DNA of 64,000 nucleotides from Spongilla lacustris (taxonomy: Eukaryota; Porifera; Demospongiae; Spongillida; Spongillidae): assembly GCA_949361645.1 (NCBI GenBank), contig OX442422.1:3731137-3795136 (forward strand), read 5' to 3'. The translations under genes and the position numbers were made by a program. A model generated the notes under the pieces. That model did not search any database. It had not been told where the DNA came from and worked only from the letters and a program-made list of their open reading frames with translations. Position 1 is the stretch's first letter. Each line of letters begins with the position of its first letter. Shown here piece by piece: positions 1 through 10,704 of this stretch.

Positions 1-221
1 AGTCAATTGCTAGACCTACATGTAATATGATTGATATACTGGTAAATGCCACATACGATACACATGTCCACCACATTTGCACCACTCATTTGCTGATGGC
101 TAGTTGCCATGGTAATTTGTGGCTATCACCATTTGCTCAGGTAGAACTAGCATAAGGGTAATGTTCCTTCTCATAATATGTTCATAGAAGTGCAGTAATG
201 AAATTTTTTATCACACTGTAG

Positions 222-355
222 AGCAGAATAGAGACATGTTGGAAAGATATGGGTTCTACAAAAAGTTTGGAATGGAGTGGCTATTTCCAACCATTCAGGA
301 TGCTATTAATTTTGCTCAAGACAACAACAGATTAGTAGGTTTCGGCATGTCATAG
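222..355 (+). CDS. SLC26/SulP anion transporter A, last coding exon (partial gene)
   Basis: This is the C-terminal exon of a sulfate-permease/SLC26-type anion exchanger, a plasma-membrane transporter with a cytosolic STAS domain. The exon follows an AG acceptor at 220-221 in phase 1, reads 43 residues and stops at TAG 353-355. The residues ENRDMLERYGFYKKFG-type block (here NRDMLERYGFYKKFG) followed by EWLFPTIQDAI match position for position the last exons of the two other SulP genes in this window (25623-25750 and 57140-57282), including the phase. That match is the main evidence. In the STAS fold this stretch is the last helix-strand-helix. The rest of the gene lies left of the window, so the start and the membrane part cannot be judged. 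The gene points toward gene B, convergent and about 25 kb apart. Confidence 0.8.
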
Positions 356-1236
356 AATATTTATAAGCCGACATGTTGCAGGTCCACCACTCACAATCCG
401 AGCAACACAATGATAAGCATGACAAACAGAAGGTATGATGGTTTGTTTTCAGTGCTGCTGTATATACATGTACATATTTTGCAATTTTTTACATTAGGTG
501 CAAGAGGAGCGTATAGAACTGCACACACGTTCTTATGATATTAATTGAACTTTTGTTTGAATTTATATTGTACTTCATCATTATTAAGATGCACATAATG
601 TATGTATCACACATGCGTTGCTGGAGGTATTTGTTTTTTAATGGCGCACATGCATGCCATGAAACTTTTGATATCCAAGGATTTATTATCCAGGTGTTAT
701 CCATTTGCATCAGAAAACACACACTCTACATCTGTTGTGCTGACATCTCCCTACACATAAGAGTAAGTAGCCTTAGTGAGCAAATAGCACATCTTACTTA
801 ATGTATTAATCACCCGACATCCTAGACCTAGGACGCTATCGGTGCATGCAGGTAAGGTTATTAAGTTTTTAATCCAGCCAAGTTACACAGTACTGATTGA
901 CTACTTTTGTCTATAAAGATTGCTATATCAACAGCAAGATACATCTTAAACAAAATAAACAAACAAGCTAGTTTATCATTTGCCATCATCAGAGCCGGCA
1001 CCAATTTATGTTTCCTAGGCTCTCGCATTAAATGGAGGAGTACATTGGATATAGGACTTACCTATATAGTAGAATAAAAAGTTAGTCCTTCTCTTAATCA
1101 TATTTCATATATGTTTTGTTTTATGTTTTATTTTTATTTTATTTTTCAATGATAGTAATATAATTTACACACAGTAATATAAGCATACAGGAATACATAC
1201 AAGATACATATAGAGCAATTATACAAATGTGAAAAC
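356..1236. other. 3' flank of gene A, no gene seen
   Basis: AT-rich sequence downstream of the gene A stop codon. It probably includes its 3' UTR; an AATAAA at 954-959 is one possible polyadenylation signal but is far from the stop. Short open frames on both strands show no recognisable domain. Confidence 0.5.
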
Positions 1237-2100
1237 CTATTCTAAGAAATCATCGCCTGGACCATCCTTACAGCCTGCACACCTTGCTAGCAGAGCTCTA
1301 GCATTTGCCCTCACCAGAGTTATGCTAAAATTTCCATACAGTCGGGTGATAGCCTGGGATTTGGAACAATGCAGCTGACAAGCTAGACATGATCCAAGCC
1401 GAGATAGAGTTTGCCTGGCTTCAGATCCCCAACACCCATAAAGTTCTACTGCAAGGGGGATACAAACCCAACCCAACTCATTGTACTTGAGGTCATTTGC
1501 AACATGCTTTCTCTGTTCTGCTGCATAAGCTGCAGACCCAGCTGTCACACTCGCTTCGGAAATTATTTCAGCACTGAGCGGTGATGTGACATTAAGGTCA
1601 AGTGCAACTGGTTTGCCTAATGACCAGTTAGGAATCAGAACATCAGCTGCGTGTAACCACATCACCACCACATTTGCATGTCAGGGAGTGATGGCCAAGG
1701 TGGTCCAGTGAATGGTTAGGGCAATACACACAAGTAGATCCTTCCGAGACCAATGCCTAACCACCACTTCAAAGCAATTTGAAATTCATTGGGCTCAAGG
1801 TGGGAATGTGATCCAGGTGAGGGTATTACAGATAACCAAGCTGAAGCATGGGGTGATGATATAGAGTGTAGACGAGCTTTATCAGGCATGGAGACAGAGT
1901 TATACAGCTCCATGAACTGAAGGTCTTCGAGTTTGGAAGACAGAACTTTTTGCCCATGCACTGAGTCTGTGATGTCAATGGCTGAGATGGAGTCAGATGT
2001 ACAAAGGATGGCATTATAAAGCTGGATTGAATGATTGAGGTGCCGATCATCTGTAAATCCCTGGCCAGATGCACTCAATGAGGCTATGTAAGCAGCCGAG
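1237..2100 (-). mobile_element. Non-LTR retrotransposon fragment, C-terminal region (family 1, copy 1)
   Basis: Two minus-strand reading frames (2078-1716 and 1671-1237) together cover the end of the polyprotein of a non-LTR retrotransposon family that recurs at least five times here. The first has the conserved block PHASAWLSVIPSPG and EPNEFQIALKWWLG. The second has ADVLIPNW, GKPVALDLNVTSPL, a conserved GWVCIPLAVELYG and RLYGNF, as in the other copies. The CCHC knuckle between them is scrambled by a frameshift and a deletion around 1671-1716. In RLE-bearing LINEs of the R2/NeSL type, a CCHC knuckle is followed by a PD-(D/E)XK nuclease. The PAD/AAD...D spacing here fits that, but this is inference. 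The copy is dead and 5' truncated. Confidence 0.75.
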
Positions 2101-2339
2101 GAATGATGTTTTATGTAATAATGTTTTCATATTTTATTATTATTATTTTTAACTTTCATATACTATACCAAGCAAAGCATACACAAAAGTACAAGACATG
2201 GGTGCACAGCAGGATAATATACATTTACGAGTTAATCTGGAGGAAAAAGACAACTTACTCTAAAGAGTTTGATATGCACACCCTAACTTTCATATTGGCC
2301 TTATACCCCTGGCCTTGTTAGGGTCAGGTTTAAGCAGCC

Positions 2340-2867
2340 ATAGATGTCAGCTGCTGCCTTTGATTTAGACACACTGTGGCTTGCAGCAAGTAGAGAGGCT
2401 AGATGGGAAAATGTCTCTTGGGCCTCCTCCCCTTAATTCCCATAGGTTCTACAGCAGTGGATTACAGGTCCACCCCAACGCAAAGCACTTTGGGTCATTA
2501 GCGACATGTTTGTGGGACTCTGCGGCTACTGCAGCTATTCCAGCTGTCGAACAAGACTCATCAAGGATGGCAAGAGTAAATAGGGATGTCACCGTGATAT
2601 CCAAAGCTGTTGGCAAACCCATTTATCAAGACATCTGATGGACATGAGTGGCTGTTGTCAGATGTAAGGCCATAGCCCACCTTCACTGTGACTCCCATGT
2701 GGGCCTGACGAAAAAGGTTAGCCACAACATCCTGTAACAGGTTGTCACTGCATGTAATGGCATGGTGCCCAAGTGGGTCTGGCCAGGGCTTTCTCAGAGC
2801 AGACAGGACACAGTGAACCACCAGAGGTGTCCAAACCCAACTACATGTACTACCTTATAGAGGCGTG
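2340..2867 (-). mobile_element. Non-LTR retrotransposon fragment (family 1), 3' half of a copy split by a gypsy insertion
   Basis: On the minus strand, from 2850 downward, one reads a GLDTSGGSLCPVC segment, DPLGHHAITC (the Cys/His knuckle), a block like QDVVANLFRQAHMGVTV, then SDVLINGFANS and a GIAAVAAESHKHVANDPKC block. These are the same blocks, in the same order, as the copies at 14.3-15.6 kb and 22.7-23.8 kb. Several frameshifts separate them. The fragment abuts the LTR at 2868-2998. The matching upstream part of the same family, in the same orientation, starts right beyond the other LTR at 11948, so I read the two as halves of one interrupted copy. Confidence 0.7.
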
Positions 2868-2998
2868 TGTGAAATACTATCAATGTCAACAGATTCCAAC
2901 AGCATACTCCAGTACACACACACGCGTACAAGATTTTACATCACGCTCGTTCAATCATAAATGTACACTGAACTCATGATTAAGTCCAAAACATCACA
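2868..2998 (-). repeat. 3' LTR of gypsy element 1
   Basis: A 131-bp long terminal repeat bounded by TGTGA...TCACA. It matches the 134-bp repeat at 11814-11947 along its length, for example in the shared CAACAGATTCCAACAGCAT core and the CCAAAACATCACA end. Just inside it, on the minus strand, is a polypurine tract (GAGGAGGGAGAAAAGA, complement of about 2999-3014), as expected next to a 3' LTR. The two LTRs have diverged clearly, so the insertion is old. Confidence 0.8.
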
Positions 2999-3014
2999 TC
3001 TTTTCTCCCTCCTC

Positions 3015-4435
3015 TCGGTAACGGGCGGGTTTGCACACTATTCTCCCACTTTGTATGCTTGTGATAGGCTGTTTGATGAGGTTCTCTTAACTTGCATGCT
3101 TCTCTTGTGCCCATCTGTCGCAGGAACTGCAGGGCTTGCCACTACATTTCCAAAGGGGTTTGGGGTGCTCCCACCACAACTCTGCTCTTCCCCTAGAACC
3201 TGGTCTCCATGGGATATCTTACCATCGATTCTCAGTCCCGGCCTGGACGCTTGTAGTCAAACTTCCGTTCTGTGATGTTGCTCGTGCTTGTACCTGAACT
3301 GACTGGTTCTTGGCAACTGTCCCTTCAAGGTCTGATGTTAGCTGATGCAACTGGCTCCTAACATTCCAGTCAATCATCACACGCACTGGTGACTTCAGTG
3401 GTTGTATGCATGCCTGGCATTTTGATAATTCATCAGGAAACTTGCCAGCCGATGCTGGAAGGTTCGCCCGTCTTTTCTTGAACATTGCAATGCTTGTTTC
3501 AAGGTCTTCACAAAGCACTCTGCAAACCCATTAGTTGCATGGTGATAAGGTGGACTAGTTTTCAAGGTCTGCACAATGCACTCTGCAAACCCATAAGTTG
3601 CAGGGTGATAATGACTAGTTTCAAGGTCTGCACAAAGCGCTCTGCAAACCCATTAGTTGCAGGGTGATAAGGACTAGTGTTTAAGGTCTGCACAAAGCGC
3701 TCTGCAAACCCATTACTTGCATGGTGAAAAGGACTAGTGGTGATGTGTTTTATGTGGTTTAAAGATTTATGAATCTCTCAAAAGCTTGGGGAGCAAACTG
3801 GGCCATTGTCGGTGACAATTTGAACAGGGATGCCCCATCTAGCAAACAATAGCCTCAGCTCTTCAATAGTGGATTCTGCAGTTGTCTTTTCCATTGTCAC
3901 TATACCTCGCACCACATTGAATACGCATCTACAACACAGAGAAGAGTTTTGTTCCCAAATGGACCTGCAAAATCAATATGAATTCTCTTTCTAGCCCCTT
4001 TGGAACTCCCATGGACATAAGGCTGACAATTTTGGGTTTTGGTTCATATATTGACACCCCTGACAAGCATGCATCACCTCTTCAATTCCCCTTCTCAATG
4101 CCTGGCCACCATACATGGCTTTGTGCGAGCCCCTTCATCTTCACCACCCTCAAATGTCCATCATGCAGCTCCTCCAAAACACGAATTCTCAGTTTCGTTG
4201 GAATTACTACACATGTTGTACCTTTGTTCAATGGTCAACTTGTATTGCCTGTTCAAATTTGATTGTTCTTCTCTTCGCCTTGCACACACATGCTATGTGC
4301 CCTAAAGTGACACTGTTGATCGATAAATGGGCAGCCCTGTGCTTGATGATTTTCGCCGCATCCGTAACACCGGAATTGTGGCCTAGCAGGTATTTGGTTA
4401 AAACTTCCTGAGGTTCTGTTTTTAATTTGCATCAA
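3015..4435 (-). pseudogene. Gypsy 1 gag zinc knuckle plus integrase remnant
   Basis: Minus strand. CYGCGENHQAQGC at about 4370 is a CCHC zinc knuckle of Gag. It is followed, after an internal deletion, by the integrase: an HHCC-like segment ending in ACQGCQ, then AGPFGNKTLLCVVDAYS (first catalytic Asp, near 3930), RWGIPVQIVTDNGP (second Asp, 3840-3799), then SPYH.ATNGFAERFVQTL with the catalytic Glu. The last segment is repeated four times (see 3499-3740). The tail (3518-3219) resembles the C-terminal, nucleic-acid-binding part of gypsy Pol. Frameshifts make this a dead copy. Confidence 0.8.
3499..3740 (-). repeat. Four tandem copies of the integrase catalytic-Glu segment
   Basis: Four head-to-tail units of about 59-63 bp (3499-3561, 3562-3620, 3621-3680, 3681-3740). 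Each reads on the minus strand as a variant of SPYHPATNGFAERFVQTLK, the integrase motif holding the third acidic residue. Normal integrases have it once. The unit length is not constant, so the frame drifts between units. Confidence 0.85.
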
Positions 4436-4441
4436 TCGTTT

Positions 4442-6600
4442 TCATTTGACTCGCATCTCAGACTCTAACCGCAACCTTTCAGTCTCAATCATCTCCACAG
4501 CCAAATAATTAAGGTCGAGTGCATCTGTATCATTGTGGATATGCAAAATCATACACCAGCTCAATCTATCTTGATTCATGGTGCTTCTCAACCATGTCTT
4601 CAGTTGCCGAAGTGTGCTGAATAACCTCTCACTAACAGCATTAGTGACAGGCATGACAAGGATCAGTGTTGCCACCTTAATGACTTCAGAGTTCTGCCAA
4701 ACATAGAAACTATAGGTATGATATGATGCTTTTGAACTTCATTCCACCAGATAGAGCCTTGACATCTGAGTCAAGATTTGAATGAAGGACAGTGAGCTGG
4801 GATGTCAAGCGTTGATGGTCAAAATCATCACCATAAAGGCGCAAAATATCATTGAAATTCTCAATTCTGATGTTGGAGTCACACAATAGCTCTTCAAGTT
4901 TGCACAAGATCTTGAAACCATCCTGACCAAAGCGCTGTGTTATAGCAATCATCACATAATCCAACACTTCATAGTAGACTTTCCTGTATGTATCTTGAAC
5001 AGACACATCTTGTATTTCAGGTATCAAAAGCAGCTCATCTAGTCTTCTTGTACTTTTCGTTTTCGACGGAGAGCATTGACTGATGTGTTTTTCACCACCT
5101 TCACAAGATTTGGGCCATCATTGGTAGAAACAGGAGACCCTTGTAACGCACTTGACAAATTGTCTGTCGTAATAAGCTGTATCTGCCCTAAATGTGTTCG
5201 AATAAAAAGTCAAATGATTTGATTTGTTTTGCTACGCCACCTATACTAGCACAGGCTTCACTATCTCTGCTCACTTCTTTGGCCTGCAACCATGTTTCTT
5301 TCAGTGCTTGGTAATTGGTGATTCCAATGCTATTTCGTTTTTTACATTGTCGAAAATAGCTTGCTGCCGTGGAGATTTTTTAATAAGTTTTGTCATCTCT
5401 TCAATAGTATCCATTGTGTCTCGAAGAATTATGTTGGCTTTTACTGCTTCCTGAACAGCTAGGTTTAAAGCATGGCCATAACAATGTGTACAGGGCTCTA
5501 GGCTCTTTTCTGAGTAGAGATGTTGATACACCAGTTTTGCAACCAGGCATTGAGCTTGCTCCATCATAGCATTGTCCACGGCATTTATGAAGAGGTAGTG
5601 ATAATCTCAGTAATATGTCTTCTATTGTGTGGATGATGGTTTCTGCTGAGGTATTTTCCATGCTATGTAACCCAATGAATTCTTCATGACAATGCAATTC
5701 ATCATCCACAAACTGAATGCAAAAAACGAGCTGTTCAATATTAGATACATCTGTGGTTTCATCAACCATAATGGTGAAAAACTTTCCTAAAATCCTAGAT
5801 GCAATGTTGCGAAGAATGGTAAGAGCCATGATTTTCAGCAGTTCATTTTGAATATCATGACTTGTAAAACGATCCTGTGCCCTCTGAAGCCATTTGTCAA
5901 GATCAGGTATATTTCAAAAGAAGCTGCATAAAGTTGCTATGTGCTTCTCCATTGTCATCAATATGCACTCCACGCAAGGCTAATCCTTGACGAGCAAGGA
6001 AACGAATAGTTGATATTATGGCTAACAAACATTTGCGATTCTGGGCCCTCTTTTCTTCATATTCTTTGCTTAGTTTAGAACCAACATCCATGCATTCCTT
6101 AAATGCAGAAATCACCATGCAAACTGCATGGAAATGAGATTCTAACAAAAAAACATCTTTTAGGTATTCAGGTATATCATAATCTTGTTGAAGCTGTGCT
6201 CCACAAGAAAATGACATGCCATCTAATGCTTTCTCCAGCTCTTTCTTTTCATTCTGTTTCAGCTTTCTTCTGGAATTAACAAGACGCCAGATTTCACACT
6301 CATCACACAGCATCATTTCAGCATTCTTAACATGCTGAAGACTGGCATAAAATGGTACTGTCTTCTCTTTTGCAGCTTGCTTCAGAGAGGGACGATGTTC
6401 CGCAGACGTTTTACTTCTGAAAACCTCAGCAAAATGCTTGTAGTGGCCTTCTTAACATGCTGAAGACTGGCATAAAATGGTACTGTCTTCTCTTTTGCAG
6501 CTTGCTTCAGAGAGGGACGATGTTCCGCAGACGTTTTACTTCTGAAAACCTCAGCAAAATGCTTGTAGTGGCCTTCTTAACCAGGAACCGGGTCTGGCAA
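4442..6600 (-). pseudogene. hAT-superfamily transposase relic (TTF/DUF4371 type) with a foreign N-terminal piece
   Basis: A cut-and-paste transposase of the hAT superfamily on the minus strand, broken into about five frames. Near the N-terminus (6316-5903) is RFLARQGLALRG and FMQLLLKY, typical of the DUF4371/ZMYM-like hAT group. At 5829-5401 is FFTIMVDETTDVSN, holding the first catalytic Asp, and a CRGQCYDGASSM-type block with the second. At 4675-4442 is the C-terminal dimerisation region VTNAVSERLFSTLRQLKTWL followed by RSTMNQDRL, then a stop. The segment before this (about 6316-6170, CDECEIWRLV...SCGAQL) resembles a Cys-rich motif of a different transposon-associated protein rather than a hAT N-terminus. 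No terminal inverted repeats were found. The C-terminal stop lies directly against the gypsy gag sequence. Confidence 0.8.
6326..6575. repeat. 125-bp exact tandem duplication
   Basis: 6326-6450 and 6451-6575 are identical by eye, with the first few bases recurring again at 6576. The unit is 125 bp, not a multiple of three, so it shifts the hAT frame. The identity, against the decayed surroundings, suggests either a recent event or an assembly artefact. Confidence 0.9.
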
Positions 6601-6861
6601 GTGGGCTAGACCTTTGAACACATCAGCTGTGAGTCTTGTTGTGTGGCAAATTTTGTGCTCTCTTTTCACACTTCAAAATATCAAAATACTAGTGCCTCTG
6701 CTTGCAACAATGTGACGTGAATTCAACCAACTGAGACGTTAAATCCTTTGCACTGAATTTATCTGATCAACTATAAGGGAACTTCCAAAACAGTTCTTTT
6801 GTTTCCAAGAATAAAAGAAGTTCATGCATTGTACATTTTATCTCTTTCAGAATACACAGTT

Positions 6862-7268
6862 ACCGTATTTTCAGTCTTTTGTTTTTTTTGAAGTTCGTCG
6901 ACGCTTTGCATGATATTGTTTAGGTTCGTTTTTCAGTGATTCGTATCAAAAAAGAATGTGTATATTGTAATTCTTTTAGCGGCAAATTCTGGCTAAGCTA
7001 TTAACTGGTACACTCATGCACATAAGTGGTACTGCCCGACCGCATTCAACGTTAACCGCTATGTCGCGCTTCTCGCCCTTGGGTTTTGGAACCTCTACCT
7101 CCGTTGTCGCCATATTACCGCAATTATTAATACTGCAAACTTAATAACTAACGTTATGTACGTTCAATGGTTCGTCTGATGCTAAAAGCGTATATTTTAT
7201 GGTTTTCATGTTTTCGTCCAAGAGTGGAAACGAACAAAAAAAACGAAAATGGGCTGAAAATACGGTAC
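6862..7268. mobile_element. MITE-like element with inverted termini
   Basis: Inverted repeats of about 45 bp with imperfections. The left end starts TTACCGTATTTTCAG and the right end is the complement of a sequence starting GGTACCGTATTTTCAG. Both continue into a T-rich stretch and GTTCG. The interior has no coding signal. It interrupts a minus-strand open frame visible at 7438-7269. Confidence 0.55.
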
Positions 7269-7438
7269 CTTAGGGGCAACTTAGCTGTACTGATTTCTTT
7301 TTGTGCATTTAGCATTATTTGAAATGCATCTCTTGGCAAGAGCAGATCAACTTCTGAAACATTCTCTGAGGGAAAATCCTCCACAGTGTTCCTTGAAACT
7401 ACATATTTTATGGCCAAAGGATTGAATAACTTCACCAC
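7269..7438 (-). pseudogene. Unidentified coding fragment cut by the MITE at 6862-7268
   Basis: About 55 residues with ordinary coding composition (for example SEVDLLLPRDAFQIMLNAQ) run into the MITE end, where the frame continues only as element sequence. I do not recognise the protein. It lies between the hAT relic and the capsid-like module and could belong to either. Confidence 0.3.
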
Positions 7439-7506
7439 AATTCAGGTTATAGTTGCCAACACTGGACCGATCCTCCTTTTTCTGTCCGACTCTTACGTCC
7501 TGTATT

Positions 7507-7998
7507 TTATATGGTCCTTCTTGCTATCTCGATTCTTACACAAATAACCTGTACAGCAAAACAAGAGATGATTTCCAGCAGCAGTAGTAATATATATCTA
7601 ACTTTGGTAGTTCTGTCTGGGAAAATTATAAGATTTGCGAATTTTGGAAATAGTATGTAAGCTTGATACTGAGTATTTGGTACGAGTCCTGCACCGACAG
7701 AGCCACCATTGTCTGATATAGTTGGAAACACTGCAGCTGAAGCAGAATGAAGTGTAGAAGTCATAATGCTCCATCTGGCACCCTGTGTAGCAGTATCGAA
7801 ATCATTTAGTCTAGTCATAGTAATAGTAAGTCCGGCTGCTACGTTAACATTTGTTGATCCTACTGTAACTAAAGAGCTACCATACAAATTCATGTTATTA
7901 ATGTCTGTCTGAACTGTAGACTTTGAATCATTCCATTTAATTGTATCACTAGTATAAGTATAACCCAACCCGTCGCAATAACTTAATTGATAGCTACC
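7507..7998 (-). pseudogene. Unidentified beta-rich protein, possibly the tail of the capsid-like gene
   Basis: An open frame directly downstream of the capsid-like gene on the same strand. It is rich in T, S, N, V and G (for example VTVGSTNVNVAAGLTITMTR), typical of jelly-roll or fibre-like proteins. It ends in a hydrophobic stretch of about 20 residues followed by basic residues, which could be a membrane segment or simply out-of-frame sequence. Only a stop and about 30 bp separate it from the upstream frame, so it may be a second gene or the same gene after a nonsense change. I cannot name it. Confidence 0.35.
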
Positions 7999-9190
7999 TC
8001 ATGTGGCAGCTACTACGGCACCTGTGATATCTACTGTAGTAATAACTATATTTCTAGCAACCTCTGCTACATATGGACCAGGAATAATCTGAAGAATTTC
8101 ATTATTAACTGCTCTCCTCCAACCTGCTCCCATTATTCCACTCATAGAAGCAATTAAATAAAGTCCCTGCCATGCTCCATTAAGCAATCTGCCATATGAA
8201 CTCTCTGCGGCAAACTGAATCTGAAGATATGGGTCAATAGATTGTGCCGAATATGGAGTACCAGAGGGATCGCAAAGTGCAATTTTTGCCTGACTAGAAG
8301 GAGAAGCTAACTTAGCAAATCGTTTGCATGCTCCGAAAGCCGGCGTCAAATCGGTTACCAACTGAAGTCCATATATCAGGAAAGGTGTCACTCCGTCTAT
8401 ACCTGTAAGAGTAATATTAATGGGCACTCCTGTTTGTGCGTTAGTAATAATTTGTGGTGTCAAAATCTGCCAATCCAGAAATATTATTTCGTTTGGTATT
8501 CTATAACTATTAATAAGACTGTATGCCTTTGCCTCTGGAACTAGTGATTCTTCCAAAATAAGTTGGGCAGATATGAGAGAAACATTAGCAGCTAGACCCT
8601 GCTTGAGACATCCACCCTGTGGTGAAATAAGATTCATATTCATATTTTTGGGATATGCCTTAAGAAGAGCGTTAGTGAATAGACAATTATCGTAAAGTGG
8701 CACATAAACGTGATAGGTACCAGGCGGTGTGAATGTTGTGGTCCAGGCGTCATCGGATCTACCAACATAGATTGACCCATAGTCCTAAACTGAGTCGGTA
8801 GCAAGTTATCGTATGACAATAGCAAAGTGGTCCAATTTGTTTCCTGTCCTCTGGCATTGGTAGAATCCTGGAAAGCCTGAATTTTATAGAACCACATAAA
8901 TGCAGGTAGCAATTTAACAGGAGCGTTTGAAATCTGAATATTGAAATTTACCATACTCTAGAAATCTGACCAGAATCTCCGGGAATAATAAAATTAATTG
9001 TATTCTGCGTAGTAAGAAAAGTGGGACATGTAGTCTGCATAGCCACTGGTGAATATTTTTTCTGATTTCTTCCCCCTTTGAATCCGGCCACCTGATCTAC
9101 CAACTGAGATACAGGGCCACTGATATAGGGATCCAGCAAACCGGTCACTTTATTGTAATATTCTACGAGATGAACTCTTGATGCGGCCAT
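7999..9190 (-). pseudogene. Candidate major-capsid-like protein (Polinton/adintovirus-like), frameshifted
   Basis: Three overlapping minus-strand frames (9190-8948, 8954-8640, 8703-7999) share one composition and direction and join only through frameshifts near 8950 and 8700. The protein starts at an ATG at 9188-9190, has about 400 residues, and lacks signal peptide, low complexity or zinc motifs. It is rich in beta-formers, aromatic residues, Pro and Gly, and resembles a virion shell protein. The main reason for calling it capsid-like is its divergently transcribed neighbour (9310-9959), which has a penton-type motif. In Polinton-type elements major and minor capsid genes are adjacent. No polymerase, ATPase, integrase or protease of such an element is visible, so this is a fragment. 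Identification is inference; a structure-based search would decide it. Confidence 0.4.
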
Positions 9191-9309
9191 ATTTTAGAAT
9201 TATTTATACTTCAATACACAAAATGAGTTTAGATAAATATGTATTCGTGATCGTTTCAGCCAGTAGACATAGTGGAACTGCTAACACGGGAACAGTGTAC
9301 ATGTCGCTA
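9191..9309. promoter_or_regulatory. Divergent intergenic gap of the capsid-like gene pair
   Basis: About 120 bp between the ATG of the minus-strand capsid-like frame and the plus-strand penton-like frame. The AT-rich part next to the minus-strand ATG (ATTATTTATACTTCAATAC) is a plausible promoter. Nothing more specific can be claimed. Confidence 0.25.
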
Positions 9310-9959
9310 TCCCATTGACAGAAGCTTTTTATTTAAAACTGACCATGTTCAATATGGTATTTGCAGCACCTAACGTGTCACCAACCAGAGGTAATAAGAT
9401 ACAGTGCGATGACGGAACAAATTTAATTACTGTAATTTTGCCAACAGGTGCATACGGCGTGGGCAGCACAAACGACCTAGGCTCTGGCAAAGCTATTAAC
9501 AGCAGCAGATGCATCATTAGCAGCCATAACTTTCACAGCTACTTACGATGACGCAACAAATTTATACACCATATCCGGAACTAAACTGTTTAAGTTAATA
9601 TTTGATCCCAACAATAGCATTAAAAATCAATTGGGAATGATTGACAATACAGCCTTCGCCACGTCTCAAACAGGCATACAATATCCTATATTCTTCTAAA
9701 ATTATTTTCAATTCCAAATATCAGTCGATAACGCCACGACCCAGTTCATTAAGATACCTTCTTGACCCAATGCAGTTTTGTAATACCCAGACGTGTAGAT
9801 TTTGGCGGGCAGATATCACTAGCTCAATCCGACATAACACCCCAGTACATGGGATTTAACAGGTGCCCAACCCAAATTTCCTGGAATCTAACCCGCCCCA
9901 ACGGACAGCCCTTAGAGCAACAATTAGATTGGACCGCAGTGTTTGCAATAGAAACATAA
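9310..9959 (+). pseudogene. Candidate penton-like minor capsid protein, frameshifted
   Basis: Plus-strand coding traces in three frames. The first part (9315-9551) contains LPTGAYGVGSTND. After a frameshift near 9490, the sequence continues with an FTATYDDATNLYTISG segment and then LGMIDNTA. The pattern 'IPxGxY ... F.A.YD..TN.YTI.G ... LG' is the recurring N-terminal signature I know from minor-capsid (penton) proteins of Polinton-like and adintovirus-like elements. The last part (9762-9959) contains RRVDFGGQISLAQSDITPQY and ends at TAA 9957-9959. At least two frameshifts or stops make it non-functional. It is divergent from the capsid-like gene at 7999-9190, and a transposon insertion begins 16 bp after its stop. 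Confidence 0.45.
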
Positions 9960-9974
9960 TTCATTGACATGTTT

Positions 9975-10649
9975 CAGTGGCGGATCCAGGGGGGGGTCTA
10001 AGGGGTCTAAAGACCCCCCCTCGGCCCGACCAGTTATGAATAAATTAACTTATGAATAATTAATTACATGGTTGACGAGTTGAAAAGTGAACGCGAGTGA
10101 ACTGATTAGCGAGTTAGCATTCGAACCAAAGTGTGTGTGAGTGTGTGTGTGTGTGGGGGGTCTAAAGCCAAGGCCCTCCAAGCGTGCAGTGTTTAATTAG
10201 TATTACTGCTGCGCGATGGAATATTGTGCGAGCAAGAAGTGAGCGATCAAAACAAGATAGTTTACCTCAGGAAAGAACTAAATCTATTAGGTATATAATA
10301 CTAAGGTAAAACGTGTATGTCGTTTAGACCAGAATACGGTCACAATGGCTATGTGTAGAGTTTTCTATTCGCTATCCTTATCCACGTTGACTCACGCAGG
10401 CTATATTAATCGACTCGAATATCTATCAATAATGAACACACTTTCAAAGTATGCTTATTTTCATGCTAAATGAACGCAAAAGTTAAAAAGCGGCTGGGGC
10501 TTCGCCCCAGACCCCACTGGGGGAGCTACAGCGCTCCCCCAGACCCCATAGCTGTTACGGGAGGGGGCACGCCCCCTCCAGTACCCACCCCCGCTTGTGA
10601 ATATAGTTATTAGACCCCCCCCCTTCCAGAAATCCTGGATCCGCCGCTG
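9975..10649. mobile_element. Short hAT-like non-autonomous element with 5-bp target duplication
   Basis: The ends are CAGTGGCGGATCCAG and, inverted, CAGCGGCGGATCCAG, flanked by TGTTT on both sides (9970-9974 and 10650-10654). CAGnGGCGG termini with a 5-bp duplication fit the hAT5-type group; that assignment is inference. The interior has no coding capacity. It contains a (TG)n patch at 10133-10155, C/G runs next to both termini, and a GC-rich hairpin region at 10497-10590 whose CCCCAGACCCCACTG core recurs at 47669-47683. Confidence 0.7.
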
Positions 10650-10704
10650 TGTTTATCGATAACAGTATAAAGTTCCCATAACAGAATCCATATAAATTCA
10701 AAAG

